64,000 nt of DNA, taken from assembly GCA_020852705.1 (NCBI GenBank), contig JADZAP010000044.1, positions 1-64,000 on the forward strand, in the 5' to 3' direction. This DNA is from Ignavibacteria bacterium (GTDB lineage: Bacteria; Bacteroidota; Ignavibacteria; Tepidaquicellales; OLB5). How positions within the stretch are numbered: the stretch's first letter is position 1; each line of letters starts with the position of its first letter. The notes below the pieces were generated by a model, which was not told the DNA's origin, searched no databases, and saw only the letters and a list, made by a program, of their open reading frames with translations. Shown in pieces: positions 1 through 9,952 of this stretch. A program made the translations under genes and the position numbers.

Positions 1-45
1 AATTTTAAATAAATATTAATAACTAATATATAATTTTTAAGCAGT

Positions 46-801
46 ATGTCCGGACACTCTAAATGGTCAACAATTAAAAGAAAAAAAGGCGCTATTGATG
101 CAGCAAGAGGGAAAGTATTTACAAAGATCATTAAAGAAATCACCGTTGCTGCTCGTATTGGAGGGGGAGATATTGAAGCAAATCCCCGTTTAAGACTTGC
201 AGTTAATAGTGCAAAATCAAACAATATGCCTGCCGATAATATCACACGTGCAATTAAAAAAGGCACTGGCGAGCTTGAAGGTGTAAGCTATGAAGAAATT
301 ACTTATGAAGGATATGCCCCGGGTGGTGTTGCACTTATTATTGAATCTATGACAGATAACCGCAACCGAACAGTTGCGGAGCTAAGACACATGCTCACAA
401 AAAACGGCGGAAATTTGGCTGAATCTGGTGCTGTAAGCTGGAATTTTGAGCGTAAAGGTGTTATTACTGTTGCTAAAGGCAGCTACACTGAAGATGACCT
501 GATGAATGTTATTCTTGACTCCGGCGCTGATGACATGAAAGATGAAGGTGATTTTTTTGAAGTTACTGCTTCAATTGAAAATTTTGAACCTGTAAGAAGA
601 GCTATTGATAGTTCATCGCTTAGCGGTGCTAAAATAGAAAGTGCTTCGCTGCAGTATGTGCCTAAAACTACTGCAAAAGTTGAAGGTAAAGATGCTGAAG
701 CTGCTTTAAAACTAATTAATGTACTTGAAGATTATGATGACGTTCAAAATGTATATTCAAATGCCGATATTGATGATAAAGTGATGGAAGCTTTTGGCTA
801 A
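46..801 (+). CDS. yebC: YebC/PmpR-family protein
   Basis: The 251-residue product begins with the family hallmark [20 protein letters not shown] and is full length for YebC. It contains the conserved stretches AARIGGGD and [16 protein letters not shown] in the N-terminal domain and [13 protein letters not shown] in the second. The family has long been annotated as a transcriptional regulator (PmpR) and has more recently been tied to translation of proline-rich stretches. It lies just upstream of ruvC and ruvA, the usual bacterial arrangement, and a 32-bp gap suggests co-transcription. The family call is secure; the molecular role is less so. Confidence 0.96.
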   Translation: MSGHSKWSTIKRKKGAIDAARGKVFTKIIKEITVAARIGGGDIEANPRLRLAVNSAKSNNMPADNITRAIKKGTGELEGVSYEEITYEGYAPGGVALIIESMTDNRNRTVAELRHMLTKNGGNLAESGAVSWNFERKGVITVAKGSYTEDDLMNVILDSGADDMKDEGDFFEVTASIENFEPVRRAIDSSSLSGAKIESASLQYVPKTTAKVEGKDAEAALKLINVLEDYDDVQNVYSNADIDDKVMEAFG

Positions 802-833
802 AAAATTGCAAATTTCAAATTACAAATTTCATA

Positions 834-1424
834 TTGATTATACTTGGAGTTGATCCCGGTACGCTTTTTACAGGTTATGCTGTAATTAGCGGTGTAAATG
901 AAAAGCTGAAATTGCTCTGCTGTGATATTATTAAAAACCCTGCAAAAAATTCATTTCCAATTAGATTAAAACACATTTATGACGGACTTGTTGAAGTTAT
1001 AGAAAACTACAAACCTGATGAATTTGCAATTGAAACAGCATTTTACGGCAAAAATGTTCAATCTACCCTAAAGCTTGGACATGCAAGAGGTGTTTCTATT
1101 CTTGCAGCAGTTAATAAACAAATTCCTACAACTGAATATTCACCGCGCGAAGTTAAAAAATCTGTTAGCGGAAAAGGCGCCGCTTCAAAAGTACAGGTTA
1201 GATATATGGTTTGCTCTGCACTTGGTATAAAAGAATCAAAACTGCCAAAGCAAACCGATATATCTGATGCAATTGCTGTTGCATTATGTCATCATAACAG
1301 GCTGTTAATGTATTTGGGAAACAAAAATACTTTACCCACTAAAAAAATAAAACTAAAATCCAAATCAAGCCGTTGGGCTGAATATATTAATCAAAATCCG
1401 GGACGGGTACTAGTTAACCGATAG
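834..1424 (+). CDS. ruvC: Holliday junction endodeoxyribonuclease RuvC
   Basis: RuvC cuts Holliday junctions during recombination repair, acting as a dimer with the RuvAB motor. The 196-residue protein has the four acidic catalytic positions of the RNase H fold: Asp7 in GVDPG, Glu67 in AIETAFYG, and Asp142 and Asp145 in TDISDAIAVALCHH. The start is a TTG directly before the conserved IILGVDPG, and no ATG is available nearby. A basic tail of about 30 residues follows the core domain. It sits between yebC and ruvA, 7 bp before the latter. Confidence 0.95.
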   Translation: MIILGVDPGTLFTGYAVISGVNEKLKLLCCDIIKNPAKNSFPIRLKHIYDGLVEVIENYKPDEFAIETAFYGKNVQSTLKLGHARGVSILAAVNKQIPTTEYSPREVKKSVSGKGAASKVQVRYMVCSALGIKESKLPKQTDISDAIAVALCHHNRLLMYLGNKNTLPTKKIKLKSKSSRWAEYINQNPGRVLVNR

Positions 1425-1431
1425 ATATTTT

Positions 1432-2043
1432 ATGATTGATTTTATTAAGGGCAAACTTATAAATAAAAAAACTGCTTCTCTGGTAATTGAAGCAGGGGGA
1501 ATTGGCTACAGCATTAGTGCAACACTTGGGGCTATTGAGCAAACCGGAGAAATTGGTTCAGAAGTATTGATGCCGGTTTATCTTCATTTTAAAGATAATC
1601 CAATTTCAATGATGCTCTATGGTTTCAGCAGTGAAACTGAAAGGGAGTGTTTTAAACAGATAATTTCAGTATCCGGTATCGGTCCCAAAACAGCTTTGGC
1701 AATACTTTCAGCAATAAATTACAATGAGTTTATTGAAATGATTATAAAGGGCAACTACCACCCGCTGACAACAATTTCAGGTGTAGGCAAAAAAACTGCC
1801 GAAAGAGTAGCTGTAGAGCTGAAAGATAAAATCGGTAAGATTGAAACTGATAGTTCTTTTACATCACTAAATACAAACAAACTTGGCGAGCTTGGTAAAG
1901 CGTCTGAAATTATTTCTGCGTTAATTTCGCTGGGTTATAACCGGCTGGAAGCTGATAAAATGGTTAAACAGATATCTTTAAGAAATGATTTTATGGAAAT
2001 GCCTGTTGAAAGTATTGTCAGAGAAATTTTAAGGGGAAAATAA
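1432..2043 (+). CDS. ruvA: Holliday junction branch migration protein RuvA
   Basis: RuvA binds Holliday junctions as a tetramer and loads the RuvB motor. The 203-residue protein has the N-terminal OB fold (MIDFIKGKLINKKTASLVIE) and two helix-hairpin-helix motifs, VSGIGPKTALAILS near residue 83 and ISGVGKKTAERVAVELKD near residue 118. The C-terminal helical domain III that contacts RuvB follows a short linker. It is encoded 7 bp after ruvC; ruvB is not here but at 33.0 kb in this window. Confidence 0.96.
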   Translation: MIDFIKGKLINKKTASLVIEAGGIGYSISATLGAIEQTGEIGSEVLMPVYLHFKDNPISMMLYGFSSETERECFKQIISVSGIGPKTALAILSAINYNEFIEMIIKGNYHPLTTISGVGKKTAERVAVELKDKIGKIETDSSFTSLNTNKLGELGKASEIISALISLGYNRLEADKMVKQISLRNDFMEMPVESIVREILRGK

Positions 2044-2080
2044 ATTTTCAATACATTGATGAAATTTTAAAATGATTAAC

Positions 2081-3625
2081 CTACCCCTCAAACTCAGTTT
2101 TATCAATTTCCTCAATTGGTATCGGGTAGTTTCCGCTGAAGCATGCATCACAGTATCCTGTATGCTCACCGTGTTTATTTATACCCTGCGGCACTGAATC
2201 ATGCAGTTTTTCCAGTGATAAATATTCAACTGAATCTACATCAAGGTATTCCCTAATCTTTTCAATATCCCGGTCGCATTGGTTAGCAATAAGTTCTTCT
2301 CTTGAGGGGAAATCCATCCCATAATAGCACGGAGAAATTATAGGCGGTGAAGTAATTCTTAAATGAATTTCTTTGGGCTTAGCTTCTTTTACAAGTTTAA
2401 CTAACTGTTTAGCTGTTGTTCCGCGGACAATTGAATCATCTACTATTACTACTATTCTGTTTCTTAATACAGATTTTACTGTATTAAACTTTGCTTTTAC
2501 CTTAATTTCTCTGTTATCCTGACCGGGCTGTATAAATGTTCTGCCTATGTAATGGCTTCGTATTAGTCCCAATTCAAGTTTAACATAGGGATTTGTTTTT
2601 ATTGTCTCAGTTACAAATCCAAGTGCTGCAGTATTGCTTGAGTCAGGTACACTTATTACTACAACTTTTTTATCTTCAACATTGGCTTTAGGTGTGGGTT
2701 TTTCAATTGAAAGATTTTTGCCAAGTTTTCTTCTTACCTTATCTACTGTATGCCCAAAAATAGTTGAATCAGGACGGGAAAAATAAATATATTCAAATAT
2801 ACAGTGTTTAGTTTCATTTCTTTGTTCAATAAAAAATGATTTAACCTTACCTGTCTTTATTACATCCTCATCAATCTGAATTACTTCACCTGCCTTTAGG
2901 TCTCGAATATATGATGCATTAATGATATCAAATGCACAGGTCTCAGAGGCAAACACAAAACTCTTGCCAAGTTTTGCCATTGAAAGCGGGCGAACAGATA
3001 GCGGGTCACGGATTGCAAACATTTTATCATCAGTTAAAAGAATAATTGAATATGCTCCCCGAACATTTCTGGCTGCATCAAGAACTTTATCAATCATTTC
3101 ATCTTTCCGCGAGCGTGCTATAAGATGTAAGAAAATTTCGCTGTCTGTAGAAGTTTGAAACAATGTTCCTTCATCCTGAAGTTTATTTCTAAGCTCTTTT
3201 GTGTTTGTAAAATTTCCGTTATGTGAAAGTGCCAGATGCCCTTGTTTAAAATTCACCTTAAATGGCTGAATGTTTGCACGGCTATCCGATGCCCCTGTTG
3301 TTGAATATCTGTTATGACCTATTGCAGCAGTACCTTTTAAAACATTAGTTAGTATATTTTTGCCTGAAAAAACATTTAATGCTATTCCATGTCCCTTATG
3401 AATATTAAAACGGTATCTTCCGTCTTCTAGTATTTCTGAAACACATATTCCTGATGCCTCTTGACCTCTGTGCTGTTGTGAGTGCAGCCCGTAGTATGCC
3501 ATAACAGAAGCCTGTGGGTGGTTATATATTCCAAAAATTGCACAGTTGCTTCGGGGTTTATCCTCACCGTCAAAATCGTTTGGGTCATTGTTCAGAATCT
3601 TGAAATTGTTGTTTAATTCTTTCAC
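2081..3625 (-). CDS. purF: Amidophosphoribosyltransferase
   Basis: PurF catalyses the first committed step of purine synthesis, converting PRPP and glutamine to phosphoribosylamine. The 514-residue protein has a propeptide of about 27 residues before the presumed nucleophile Cys in SNCAIFGIY. The N-terminal glutaminase domain (QQHRGQEASGI, GHNRYSTTG) is followed by a phosphoribosyltransferase domain with the PRPP loop VVIVDDSIVRGTTAKQLV. The cysteines in KHCIFEY, ISPCYYG and YCDACFSGNYP match the four ligands of the Bacillus-type 4Fe-4S cluster, so this is probably the Fe-S form. It lies 18 bp after the PHP gene and is probably co-transcribed with it. Confidence 0.96.
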   Translation of the reverse strand: MKELNNNFKILNNDPNDFDGEDKPRSNCAIFGIYNHPQASVMAYYGLHSQQHRGQEASGICVSEILEDGRYRFNIHKGHGIALNVFSGKNILTNVLKGTAAIGHNRYSTTGASDSRANIQPFKVNFKQGHLALSHNGNFTNTKELRNKLQDEGTLFQTSTDSEIFLHLIARSRKDEMIDKVLDAARNVRGAYSIILLTDDKMFAIRDPLSVRPLSMAKLGKSFVFASETCAFDIINASYIRDLKAGEVIQIDEDVIKTGKVKSFFIEQRNETKHCIFEYIYFSRPDSTIFGHTVDKVRRKLGKNLSIEKPTPKANVEDKKVVVISVPDSSNTAALGFVTETIKTNPYVKLELGLIRSHYIGRTFIQPGQDNREIKVKAKFNTVKSVLRNRIVVIVDDSIVRGTTAKQLVKLVKEAKPKEIHLRITSPPIISPCYYGMDFPSREELIANQCDRDIEKIREYLDVDSVEYLSLEKLHDSVPQGINKHGEHTGYCDACFSGNYPIPIEEIDKTEFEG

Positions 3626-3643
3626 TGTTTATTTATGATTATA

Positions 3644-4717
3644 TTATACTAATCTGATATGATTGCTGAAAATCCATCCGCGGTCTTGTTTCCAGCATTC
3701 TACTCTGTATATTCCTTTTTCTTTTACATCCCATGAAATATTCATTCCTAGTTGGGAATTTATTAATTTACCGTTATGAACAAGTTTTATTTCGCATTCA
3801 TCGGGTACTAATACTTTTAATATTACATTTTCATTATTTGATGAAATTGTATCACCCATATTGCATGTTATTCCTTTAAATTCAGCGTAAAACCTGAATC
3901 CTTTGGCATTTCCATTGTAATAATTGGCTATAAAACATTTGCCTGTTCTTAATGCATTAAGTATTTGGAATTTATCCTTCTCAAATGATTCATTTTTATT
4001 CTTCAGTACTGGCTCATTCAATAAAACATGTGTTCTTATTGATTTGAATAATACCTTGTATGCAAATATTTCAACCTCAAAAAATCCTAAAACGTTCTGC
4101 TTAAGTGCATGTGCATCTACTCCTCCTATTGCTGTAACACTCCTGTTTAAAGCAGAATCATCCCATCGTTTTAGACTTTTTACAGAAGGCGCAATGACAG
4201 ATTTTAATGGATGTAAAAATCTGTCAATTTTATTTGATTCATCCATTCCTTCTATCCATTCACTCATGTGATTCCATATTTCAATTCCAGTAAAATCATC
4301 AGTTTCTGCCTGCCATGGATATGAAGGATGTTCAGGAAGGTGATTTCGCTGTTCATCCGGATGTGCAAGAAATCCTATACCGCCTTTATCTTTTATTTGC
4401 TTTACATATTCATTTGCTGAAAGCTTACAGCCTAATTCTCCGTTAGGAAGTTCTTTATATGTCCCTATTAATTCATCAATCCCAAATGTTAGGTAATGAT
4501 TTTTATTTTCGGCATCATTTACTTCATATCCTATTAATACCATAACATTATTAAGCCAGCGTTCATAACCATCTTCCTTTGGTTTTAATGTATTATGATC
4601 TGTCATCATAATAAAATCCAAACCGGCTTCATACGCGGCTTTTGCTATATCTTCTATCTTTCCCGTGCCGTCACTGTAATCAGAATGAATGTGTATAGCA
4701 CCTGCATATTCGTACAT
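3644..4717 (-). CDS. PHP-domain metal-dependent phosphoesterase
   Basis: The 357-residue protein opens with the PHP signature AIHIHSDYSDGTGKIEDIAKAA, followed by FIMMTDHNT, giving the HxH and DH metal ligands. Later candidate ligands are in FLAHPDEQ and GGVDAHALK. Members of this class hydrolyse phosphoesters such as nucleotide or sugar phosphates with divalent metals. The C-terminal quarter (about residues 270-357) reads like a small beta-sandwich accessory domain. There is no signal peptide, so it is likely cytoplasmic. The substrate cannot be told; the purF neighbour hints at nucleotide metabolism but does not prove it. Confidence 0.85.
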   Translation of the reverse strand: MYEYAGAIHIHSDYSDGTGKIEDIAKAAYEAGLDFIMMTDHNTLKPKEDGYERWLNNVMVLIGYEVNDAENKNHYLTFGIDELIGTYKELPNGELGCKLSANEYVKQIKDKGGIGFLAHPDEQRNHLPEHPSYPWQAETDDFTGIEIWNHMSEWIEGMDESNKIDRFLHPLKSVIAPSVKSLKRWDDSALNRSVTAIGGVDAHALKQNVLGFFEVEIFAYKVLFKSIRTHVLLNEPVLKNKNESFEKDKFQILNALRTGKCFIANYYNGNAKGFRFYAEFKGITCNMGDTISSNNENVILKVLVPDECEIKLVHNGKLINSQLGMNISWDVKEKGIYRVECWKQDRGWIFSNHIRLV

Positions 4718-4799
4718 TTGGATTTAATTATATGAAGTAAATATGAATAATTACAAAAATAGCTTTAAATCTAATTAATATAAATGTATTATTGCATAT

Positions 4800-5405
4800 A
4801 TGAATAGTTACATGTGCAAAAAACATATAATATCAAATCTTAAAATACCATTATTAATATTACTGTTTTCCGGGAGTTCCTTTGCCCAATTAAAAGATGA
4901 AAATATTGCTATAAAATGGGGGAGCTGGCTGCTTCTGCAGGCAATACCTTCACCTAATTTTTATGAAGATTCTGGTAATAATAATAAAAGTCTGAGATTT
5001 GGGCTGGAGTGGCAGGTAATTCCTATTTCTTTTTCGTGGAGTGCCAATAAATATGTATCAAAATTAAGTGTATTTAAAATTCCGCCCGTTAAACGGTTTT
5101 CAGGATCTGTTGAAACATATTTTGAGCCGGTTTTTGTTCCGGGAGGTTTTAAAAACAACAATCTGGCAAAATTTCATTTTAAAGCAGGAGCAAGAATTAT
5201 TTTGCCTGTATTTCACGGTGGTGAATACATGGCTGTTTCTTTTGGTGCGGGATACTATAGACAAAATGCTCTAAATGAAAAATATGAAGGTATAAATTAC
5301 GAAGCTTCTGTATATACACTTTACGGAATGCTTGGATTAAAATTTAACTATAATCAAAATGCTATTAACAGATACAGCTTTGGTTTATATATTAAATATT
5401 ATTAA
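4800..5405 (+). CDS. Exported hypothetical protein, probable outer-membrane barrel
   Basis: I do not recognise a named family. The 201-residue product has an N-terminal hydrophobic segment (about residues 13-29) ending in GSSFAQ, a credible signal peptide. The rest alternates short aromatic-rich strands (WLLLQAIP, VSFGAGYYRQ, YGMLGLKFNY, SFGLYIKYY) and ends with Tyr, which suggests a small outer-membrane beta-barrel. Its stop codon directly abuts the ATG of the following metallo-hydrolase, so the two are almost certainly one transcript. Confidence 0.7.
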   Translation: MNSYMCKKHIISNLKIPLLILLFSGSSFAQLKDENIAIKWGSWLLLQAIPSPNFYEDSGNNNKSLRFGLEWQVIPISFSWSANKYVSKLSVFKIPPVKRFSGSVETYFEPVFVPGGFKNNNLAKFHFKAGARIILPVFHGGEYMAVSFGAGYYRQNALNEKYEGINYEASVYTLYGMLGLKFNYNQNAINRYSFGLYIKYY

Positions 5406-6374
5406 ATGATAAAACAAATTTTAAATATATTAATTTTATTTTTAACGGTATTATTTTTTAGCTCATGTAATCTTTTGCTTGTTGCCGTAAAAAATGTCCC
5501 GACTTTTTTTGAAGCACCTAAAAAAGTTAAAAATAAAATTAAAGATCCTGTAAAAAAAGATGTTAAGCTTTCAGCTTTATGGATTGGGCATGCAACTGTT
5601 CTGCTTCAAATGGATGATAAAGTAATTATCACTGATCCGTTTTTAAGTGAAACAGCAGGGGAGTTTGCCAGACGTGTTATTGAACCGGGTATTGATGAAG
5701 CAAATATACCTCCTTGTGACCTTGTGCTAATTTCTCATCCGCATTTTGACCACCTGAACTATTACTCTCTGGAGCTTCTTGAAAAGAAATGCTCAAACAC
5801 AGCTCTTGTTTTTCCCGATGGACTTGAACAGTATTTGCCGGACTACAATATGAAAATGGTTAAAATGAATAATAAAGAGGGCTATAAAAAATCAGTGATA
5901 GGCGAAACAAAAATTATTAACGGTATTAAGTTAACAACTGTATTTGCACAGCATTGGGGCGGAAGATATGGATTTGACGGGTATTTTTGGGGTGATCATT
6001 CTTATACCGGGTATATAATGGAGTATAATGGACTTACTGTTTACTTTGCTGGTGATACAGGATATGACAGCACGGCATTTAAACAAATAGGACGAATGTT
6101 CAAAATTGATCTTGCATTAATTCCTATTGGACCTTGTGCTGATTGCAAAAACTGCGGAACCTTTAATCATGTTTTTCCGCCTGATGCTTTTATGATATAT
6201 AGAGATATAAATGCTAAATGGATGATTCCAATTCATTATGGTACTTTACATTTTGCTCAGGCAGATCCTATGGAACCTTTATTGGCTTTCCGTGAAATAA
6301 TAAAATCTAATAATGCTGAAAATAATGTTAAAATCCTTAATATTGGTGAACAGGAAATTTTTTTAAGAAAATAA
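5406..6374 (+). CDS. MBL-fold metallo-hydrolase, putative lipoprotein
   Basis: The 322-residue protein has a hydrophobic N-terminus with a lipobox-like FFSSCN near residue 20. The metallo-beta-lactamase fold is marked by WIGHATVLLQ, the metal motif SHPHFDHLN, AQHWGGRYG, YFAGDTGYDS and PIHYGTLHFAQ. This pattern resembles the UlaG/NAPE-PLD-like branch of the superfamily. It is likely anchored to a membrane, facing the periplasm. It starts immediately at the stop codon of the preceding barrel-like gene. The substrate is unknown; NAPE-PLD-type phospholipid hydrolysis is one possibility. Confidence 0.88.
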   Translation: MIKQILNILILFLTVLFFSSCNLLLVAVKNVPTFFEAPKKVKNKIKDPVKKDVKLSALWIGHATVLLQMDDKVIITDPFLSETAGEFARRVIEPGIDEANIPPCDLVLISHPHFDHLNYYSLELLEKKCSNTALVFPDGLEQYLPDYNMKMVKMNNKEGYKKSVIGETKIINGIKLTTVFAQHWGGRYGFDGYFWGDHSYTGYIMEYNGLTVYFAGDTGYDSTAFKQIGRMFKIDLALIPIGPCADCKNCGTFNHVFPPDAFMIYRDINAKWMIPIHYGTLHFAQADPMEPLLAFREIIKSNNAENNVKILNIGEQEIFLRK

Positions 6375-6377
6375 AAC

Positions 6378-6410
6378 GGAGCTTACTTATTTAGCGGTAA
6401 ACTCCATTTC
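6378..6410. terminator. Convergent terminator hairpin
   Basis: An imperfect stem pairs GGAG-TTAC (6378-6386) with GTAA-CTCC (6397-6405). It lies between the end of the plus-strand metallo-hydrolase and the end of the minus-strand small secreted protein, where it could serve both. Confidence 0.5.
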
Positions 6411-6426
6411 ATAACTTCTTCAGTTT

Positions 6427-6633
6427 TTAATAAACACGTTTCCAATGTCCCGGAACCCATACCCGCTTTCCGAATTTATGAGCGTAATGACCGGGTACCC
6501 AAACATATCTGGGGTATTTTTTTATGATTGTTGTACCTGTTTTGGTATTTGCTGAAAATGTTTTTTGCGGTACAAAAAATGTGCATAATAGAATCACAAT
6601 TAGCGATAGAGTTACATTTTTGAGGATTTTCAT
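6427..6633 (-). CDS. Small secreted WVPGH-repeat protein
   Basis: This 68-residue product has a signal peptide (about residues 1-28, ending TFSAN) and a mature part of some 40 residues with two near-identical modules, YVWVPGHYAHKFG and RVWVPGHWKRVY. The spacing resembles the short aromatic WxxGxW/YxWxPGH repeat proteins found exported in many Gram-negative bacteria; their function is unknown. A good Shine-Dalgarno (AAGGAGAT) lies just before the ATG, which supports a real gene despite its size. It is a single-gene unit. Confidence 0.8.
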   Translation of the reverse strand: MKILKNVTLSLIVILLCTFFVPQKTFSANTKTGTTIIKKYPRYVWVPGHYAHKFGKRVWVPGHWKRVY

Positions 6634-6717
6634 TTTTTATCTCCTTTTTAATTTGTTTAAAAATTAGACAAAGAATGGGTTAAAAGGTTTAATGTATATT
6701 TAAGGGTTTTTTTTAGA

Positions 6718-7851
6718 TTATTCTTTAATAAAAAGCTTTTTAAGTCTGAATGAAAGATTAACAAGAATCAGAGTTAATTGTATATTTTGTCCTATTAGTT
6801 TTTCGGCTTCTTCAAGCTCAAGAATTATGTTAAAAATTTCACTCTTAGGAAAGTTTTGATTAAGCTTGCCAAGTCTCACATTTAGATCATAATTTACTAA
6901 GTGTTTTTCATCAGGGTTACCATCAGTTTTTACTCTAAGCAGATCCCGTATCCAGATATTCAGGAAAAAAAGAAACTGCCGTGTTTTTTCTCTGTTATTT
7001 TTTGCTGTGATACTTCGGCTGATAGTTACTACCTGTGCAAAATCATTTTTTAACAATGATACTAAATAATCCAATGCAGTATTGCGAAGTTCTTCTATTC
7101 CGATTTTCAGCAGATCCTCTGCCCTTGAATAACTGCCAAAACTTAAACGGGATGCCAGTTTAATTTGTTTTTCGGTATATGATCTTTCTTCAAGCAGTTT
7201 ATCAAAAATATCATTTTCAGAAAGTGCTTCAAAATGTATTTTTTGACAGCGGCCTATTATAGTTTGCGACAAAGTGTTAAGCTTTGATGTAGTTAGTATA
7301 ATTATACTTTGTCTGGGCGGTTCTTCAAGTATTTTAAGCAATGCATTAGATGCTTCCGGTTTCATTTTTTCTGCTTCACTTACAATAAATATTTTTTTAA
7401 TTCCTTGCGGTGCTGAAAGATATATTCTGCTTACAAGATCCCGAATTGAATTTATCCTGATATTATTTGCTCCGCTTATGTTTATATGGTGATATGGATT
7501 TTCTGATTTTATTGCCAATTGTTCCATATATTCATCAAACTCAGCAGCAGGAAGTTTTTCAACAGGGTCGCTTTCAGAATCATCAGTTTTTGCCGAAGGC
7601 AGTGCGCAAATAAACTTAAAGTATTCTGAACGGAATGCAGAAATTTTTTTGCAATTATAGCAATTATCACATGCTTCGCTATTGTACTGTACATTTGTGC
7701 AATTAACTAATTTGGCAAATTCAATTGCTGTTGCATCTTTACCAACACCAACTGAACCTTCAAATAAATAGGCATGTGAAATTTTAGAACTTAAATAAGC
7801 GGAAATAAGTTTTTCTTTTACTGCTTGTTGCCCTATAATATTTTTCCACAT
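6718..7851 (-). CDS. holB: DNA polymerase III subunit delta prime
   Basis: The delta-prime subunit is the fixed stator of the clamp loader. The 377-residue protein opens with WKNIIGQQAVKEKLISA and has a modified P-loop GSVGVGKDATA, a zinc-module-like cysteine set (NCTNVQY...CDNCYNC), the helix KIFIVSEAEKMKPEASNALL, LKILEEPP and the SRC-like motif IGRCQKIHF. These are shared by DnaX and HolB, but the length and the lack of a tau-type tail favour HolB. It lies 22 bp after the BamA-like gene. Confusion with DnaX is unlikely. Confidence 0.9.
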   Translation of the reverse strand: MWKNIIGQQAVKEKLISAYLSSKISHAYLFEGSVGVGKDATAIEFAKLVNCTNVQYNSEACDNCYNCKKISAFRSEYFKFICALPSAKTDDSESDPVEKLPAAEFDEYMEQLAIKSENPYHHINISGANNIRINSIRDLVSRIYLSAPQGIKKIFIVSEAEKMKPEASNALLKILEEPPRQSIIILTTSKLNTLSQTIIGRCQKIHFEALSENDIFDKLLEERSYTEKQIKLASRLSFGSYSRAEDLLKIGIEELRNTALDYLVSLLKNDFAQVVTISRSITAKNNREKTRQFLFFLNIWIRDLLRVKTDGNPDEKHLVNYDLNVRLGKLNQNFPKSEIFNIILELEEAEKLIGQNIQLTLILVNLSFRLKKLFIKE

Positions 7852-7873
7852 ATAAAAATTAATTGTAAAAGAA

Positions 7874-9877
7874 TTAAAATGCGTTCCCTAAGCCAAACTG
7901 TATAGCATATTTATTTTTAAATATTGCAGAAGGCTTTTGCCAAAGCCATTTTTCGCCATTTGCGGCAAGCGGGTCATACAGTTTAAATCCAAGGTCAACT
8001 CTAATTGGTCCAATAAATGAGTCATACCTTATACCAAAACCGCAGGAAAGTGCCACCTGATTAAGTTTAAAATACCGGTCAGTTTCCCATACATTTCCGT
8101 AATCTAAAAATACAACTCCCCATACCGGATAAAAAAAACTTCGCTGTGGAAATGGTTTTCTTCTCCACTCTAAGCTTCCTTTTACAAGAAAATTTCCGCC
8201 TTCTTCAGGTTTATCCAAAATTCCTCCTGTTTGAGCACGCCAGCCCCTAAGACTGTTTCCGCCTCCCATAAAATATTTGTATATAGAAGTTACCGGAATT
8301 ATATTTTCACTTTTACCATACTCAATTATATCACCAATTTCAAAATTTGTTGCTACTATTGATGTTTGCCTGTCTCCAGATATATCAAAATAAAAACTGT
8401 TAACTGTATTTAGCTTATAATATTGTGAATAATTAAGACTCTTATTAAAAATGTTTATTAGTCTGGGGATATTGCCTGCTGATTCAAATGTAATTGAATG
8501 ATAAAATCCCTTTGAAGGATTAAACAGGTTGTTTGTGTTATTATGAACTAATGTTAAACCTAAAATACTGTTTACAAGATATAAATTATCATAAACTCCG
8601 TTGCCTAATACATCAAATTTTAATTTAAGGTAATCAAAGGTTATATCAGAAAATGCATTGTTATAGAATGTATAATCTGCAATAAAATAAGTTGTTCTAA
8701 GAAGATTTTTCCATACTAAATATTGCAGTTGTTTTGTGAGATTTAAAAATCCTAATTCAGGTGTATATGTTGCTGTGATATTATTATTGAATAAAAATGG
8801 CTGAAAAAGTGATAACTTTAAAATTAAAGCATTTATATACGTTGAGTTATACTGTCCTTCTGCAGAAATACTGAATACTCTTCCTCCTCCAAAAAAATCC
8901 TTATCTTTATATTCAATTCCTGTTCCTAAAAAAAGACGGTTTGTTTGATATGATGTAAATATAGAGGGAGTAATTTCATATTTTTTATTTAAGGTTATAT
9001 TAACATCCATATCAATAATCTTTAAATTCCTGTAAATAGTAACCGGAACTACTCTCCCAAGTTGAATAATTGCATGCTTTGAAAGATTTTTTTCGCTTTC
9101 TAAAATCTTGCTTTTGCTGAAAATATCACCTTCCTTAAAAGCCATTTCTCTTTGTATAACATTTTTCTTTATATCATATTTATTATTTTCAATTTTAATT
9201 TTAATTTTTCCAAACCTAAAAACATCATTTGTACCTATAAATCTAATACCTACAAGCACTTTATTTTTATATTCAGGGTTTTGCTGCATTTCATCAGAAT
9301 ATTTGCCAATAATTATTCCTGTTCTGGAAGAATCTATTTTACTTCTGCCGGTATCTATCTGTGCATAATAATATCCATGGTTTAACAAAATATCTATAAT
9401 TCGGTCTCTTTCAAGATTTATCTTATTCTTATTGTATGGGGAGCCTGCTTCAATTACTTTATTGTTATTTATTTCATTAGTTATTTCAGCCGGCAATTTA
9501 TCTAGACCATGAAATGTAATTTCCTTAATATTGTATTGAGGTTTTTCAATTATAATGAATTTTACATCAATTTCATTATCATCTTTATCAACTGATGTAG
9601 AAGTATCTATAATTGCATCAAAAAAGCCGTTATCAAAATAAAACTTATTAAGTCTCTGAAGGTCTTCTTCAAGATTTATCCTGTTAAAAAATTTTTCTCT
9701 TGGAAGCAGCAGAATATCAAGCAGAGCAGCATCGGTAAATGATTCAGTTTTTCTGAATTCAAACTTTAAATCTCCGGTCTCATATTTTACTTCCTGACTA
9801 TATAATACATCATCAGAAGTAAATAGAAGAAAAATTACAGTTATTAAGAAAAATAATTTTAATATAGCAGGCAGCAA
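7874..9877 (-). CDS. BamA/TamA-family outer-membrane protein
   Basis: The 667-residue protein starts with a signal peptide (hydrophobic residues about 4-19). A POTRA-type periplasmic region of about 270 residues follows (for example NRINLEEDLQRLNKFYFDNGFFDA, where each repeat pairs a helix with beta strands). A surface-antigen barrel fills roughly residues 280-667, with FMGGGNSLRGWRAQ, VFLDYGNVWE and GFGIRYDSFIGPIRVDLGFKLYD as typical late strands, ending in Phe. It should insert or export outer-membrane proteins. The shorter POTRA section suggests a TamA- or accessory-type homologue rather than the main five-POTRA BamA, which I do not see in this window. Confidence 0.9.
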   Translation of the reverse strand: MLPAILKLFFLITVIFLLFTSDDVLYSQEVKYETGDLKFEFRKTESFTDAALLDILLLPREKFFNRINLEEDLQRLNKFYFDNGFFDAIIDTSTSVDKDDNEIDVKFIIIEKPQYNIKEITFHGLDKLPAEITNEINNNKVIEAGSPYNKNKINLERDRIIDILLNHGYYYAQIDTGRSKIDSSRTGIIIGKYSDEMQQNPEYKNKVLVGIRFIGTNDVFRFGKIKIKIENNKYDIKKNVIQREMAFKEGDIFSKSKILESEKNLSKHAIIQLGRVVPVTIYRNLKIIDMDVNITLNKKYEITPSIFTSYQTNRLFLGTGIEYKDKDFFGGGRVFSISAEGQYNSTYINALILKLSLFQPFLFNNNITATYTPELGFLNLTKQLQYLVWKNLLRTTYFIADYTFYNNAFSDITFDYLKLKFDVLGNGVYDNLYLVNSILGLTLVHNNTNNLFNPSKGFYHSITFESAGNIPRLINIFNKSLNYSQYYKLNTVNSFYFDISGDRQTSIVATNFEIGDIIEYGKSENIIPVTSIYKYFMGGGNSLRGWRAQTGGILDKPEEGGNFLVKGSLEWRRKPFPQRSFFYPVWGVVFLDYGNVWETDRYFKLNQVALSCGFGIRYDSFIGPIRVDLGFKLYDPLAANGEKWLWQKPSAIFKNKYAIQFGLGNAF

Positions 9878-9904
9878 TTATTGAAGTTTAAAATTAATCA
9901 GATT

Positions 9905-9936
9905 ATAAAAAACCCCGAAGTTTCGGGGTTTTTTAA
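9905..9936 (-). terminator. Intrinsic terminator
   Basis: A GC-rich perfect stem, AACCCCGAA pairing with TTCGGGGTT, is flanked by A and T runs on both sides. It lies immediately downstream of the DUF2795 gene on the minus strand and closes the oligopeptide uptake operon there. Confidence 0.9.
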
Positions 9937-9952
9937 TTAGAATTAGTCCTGT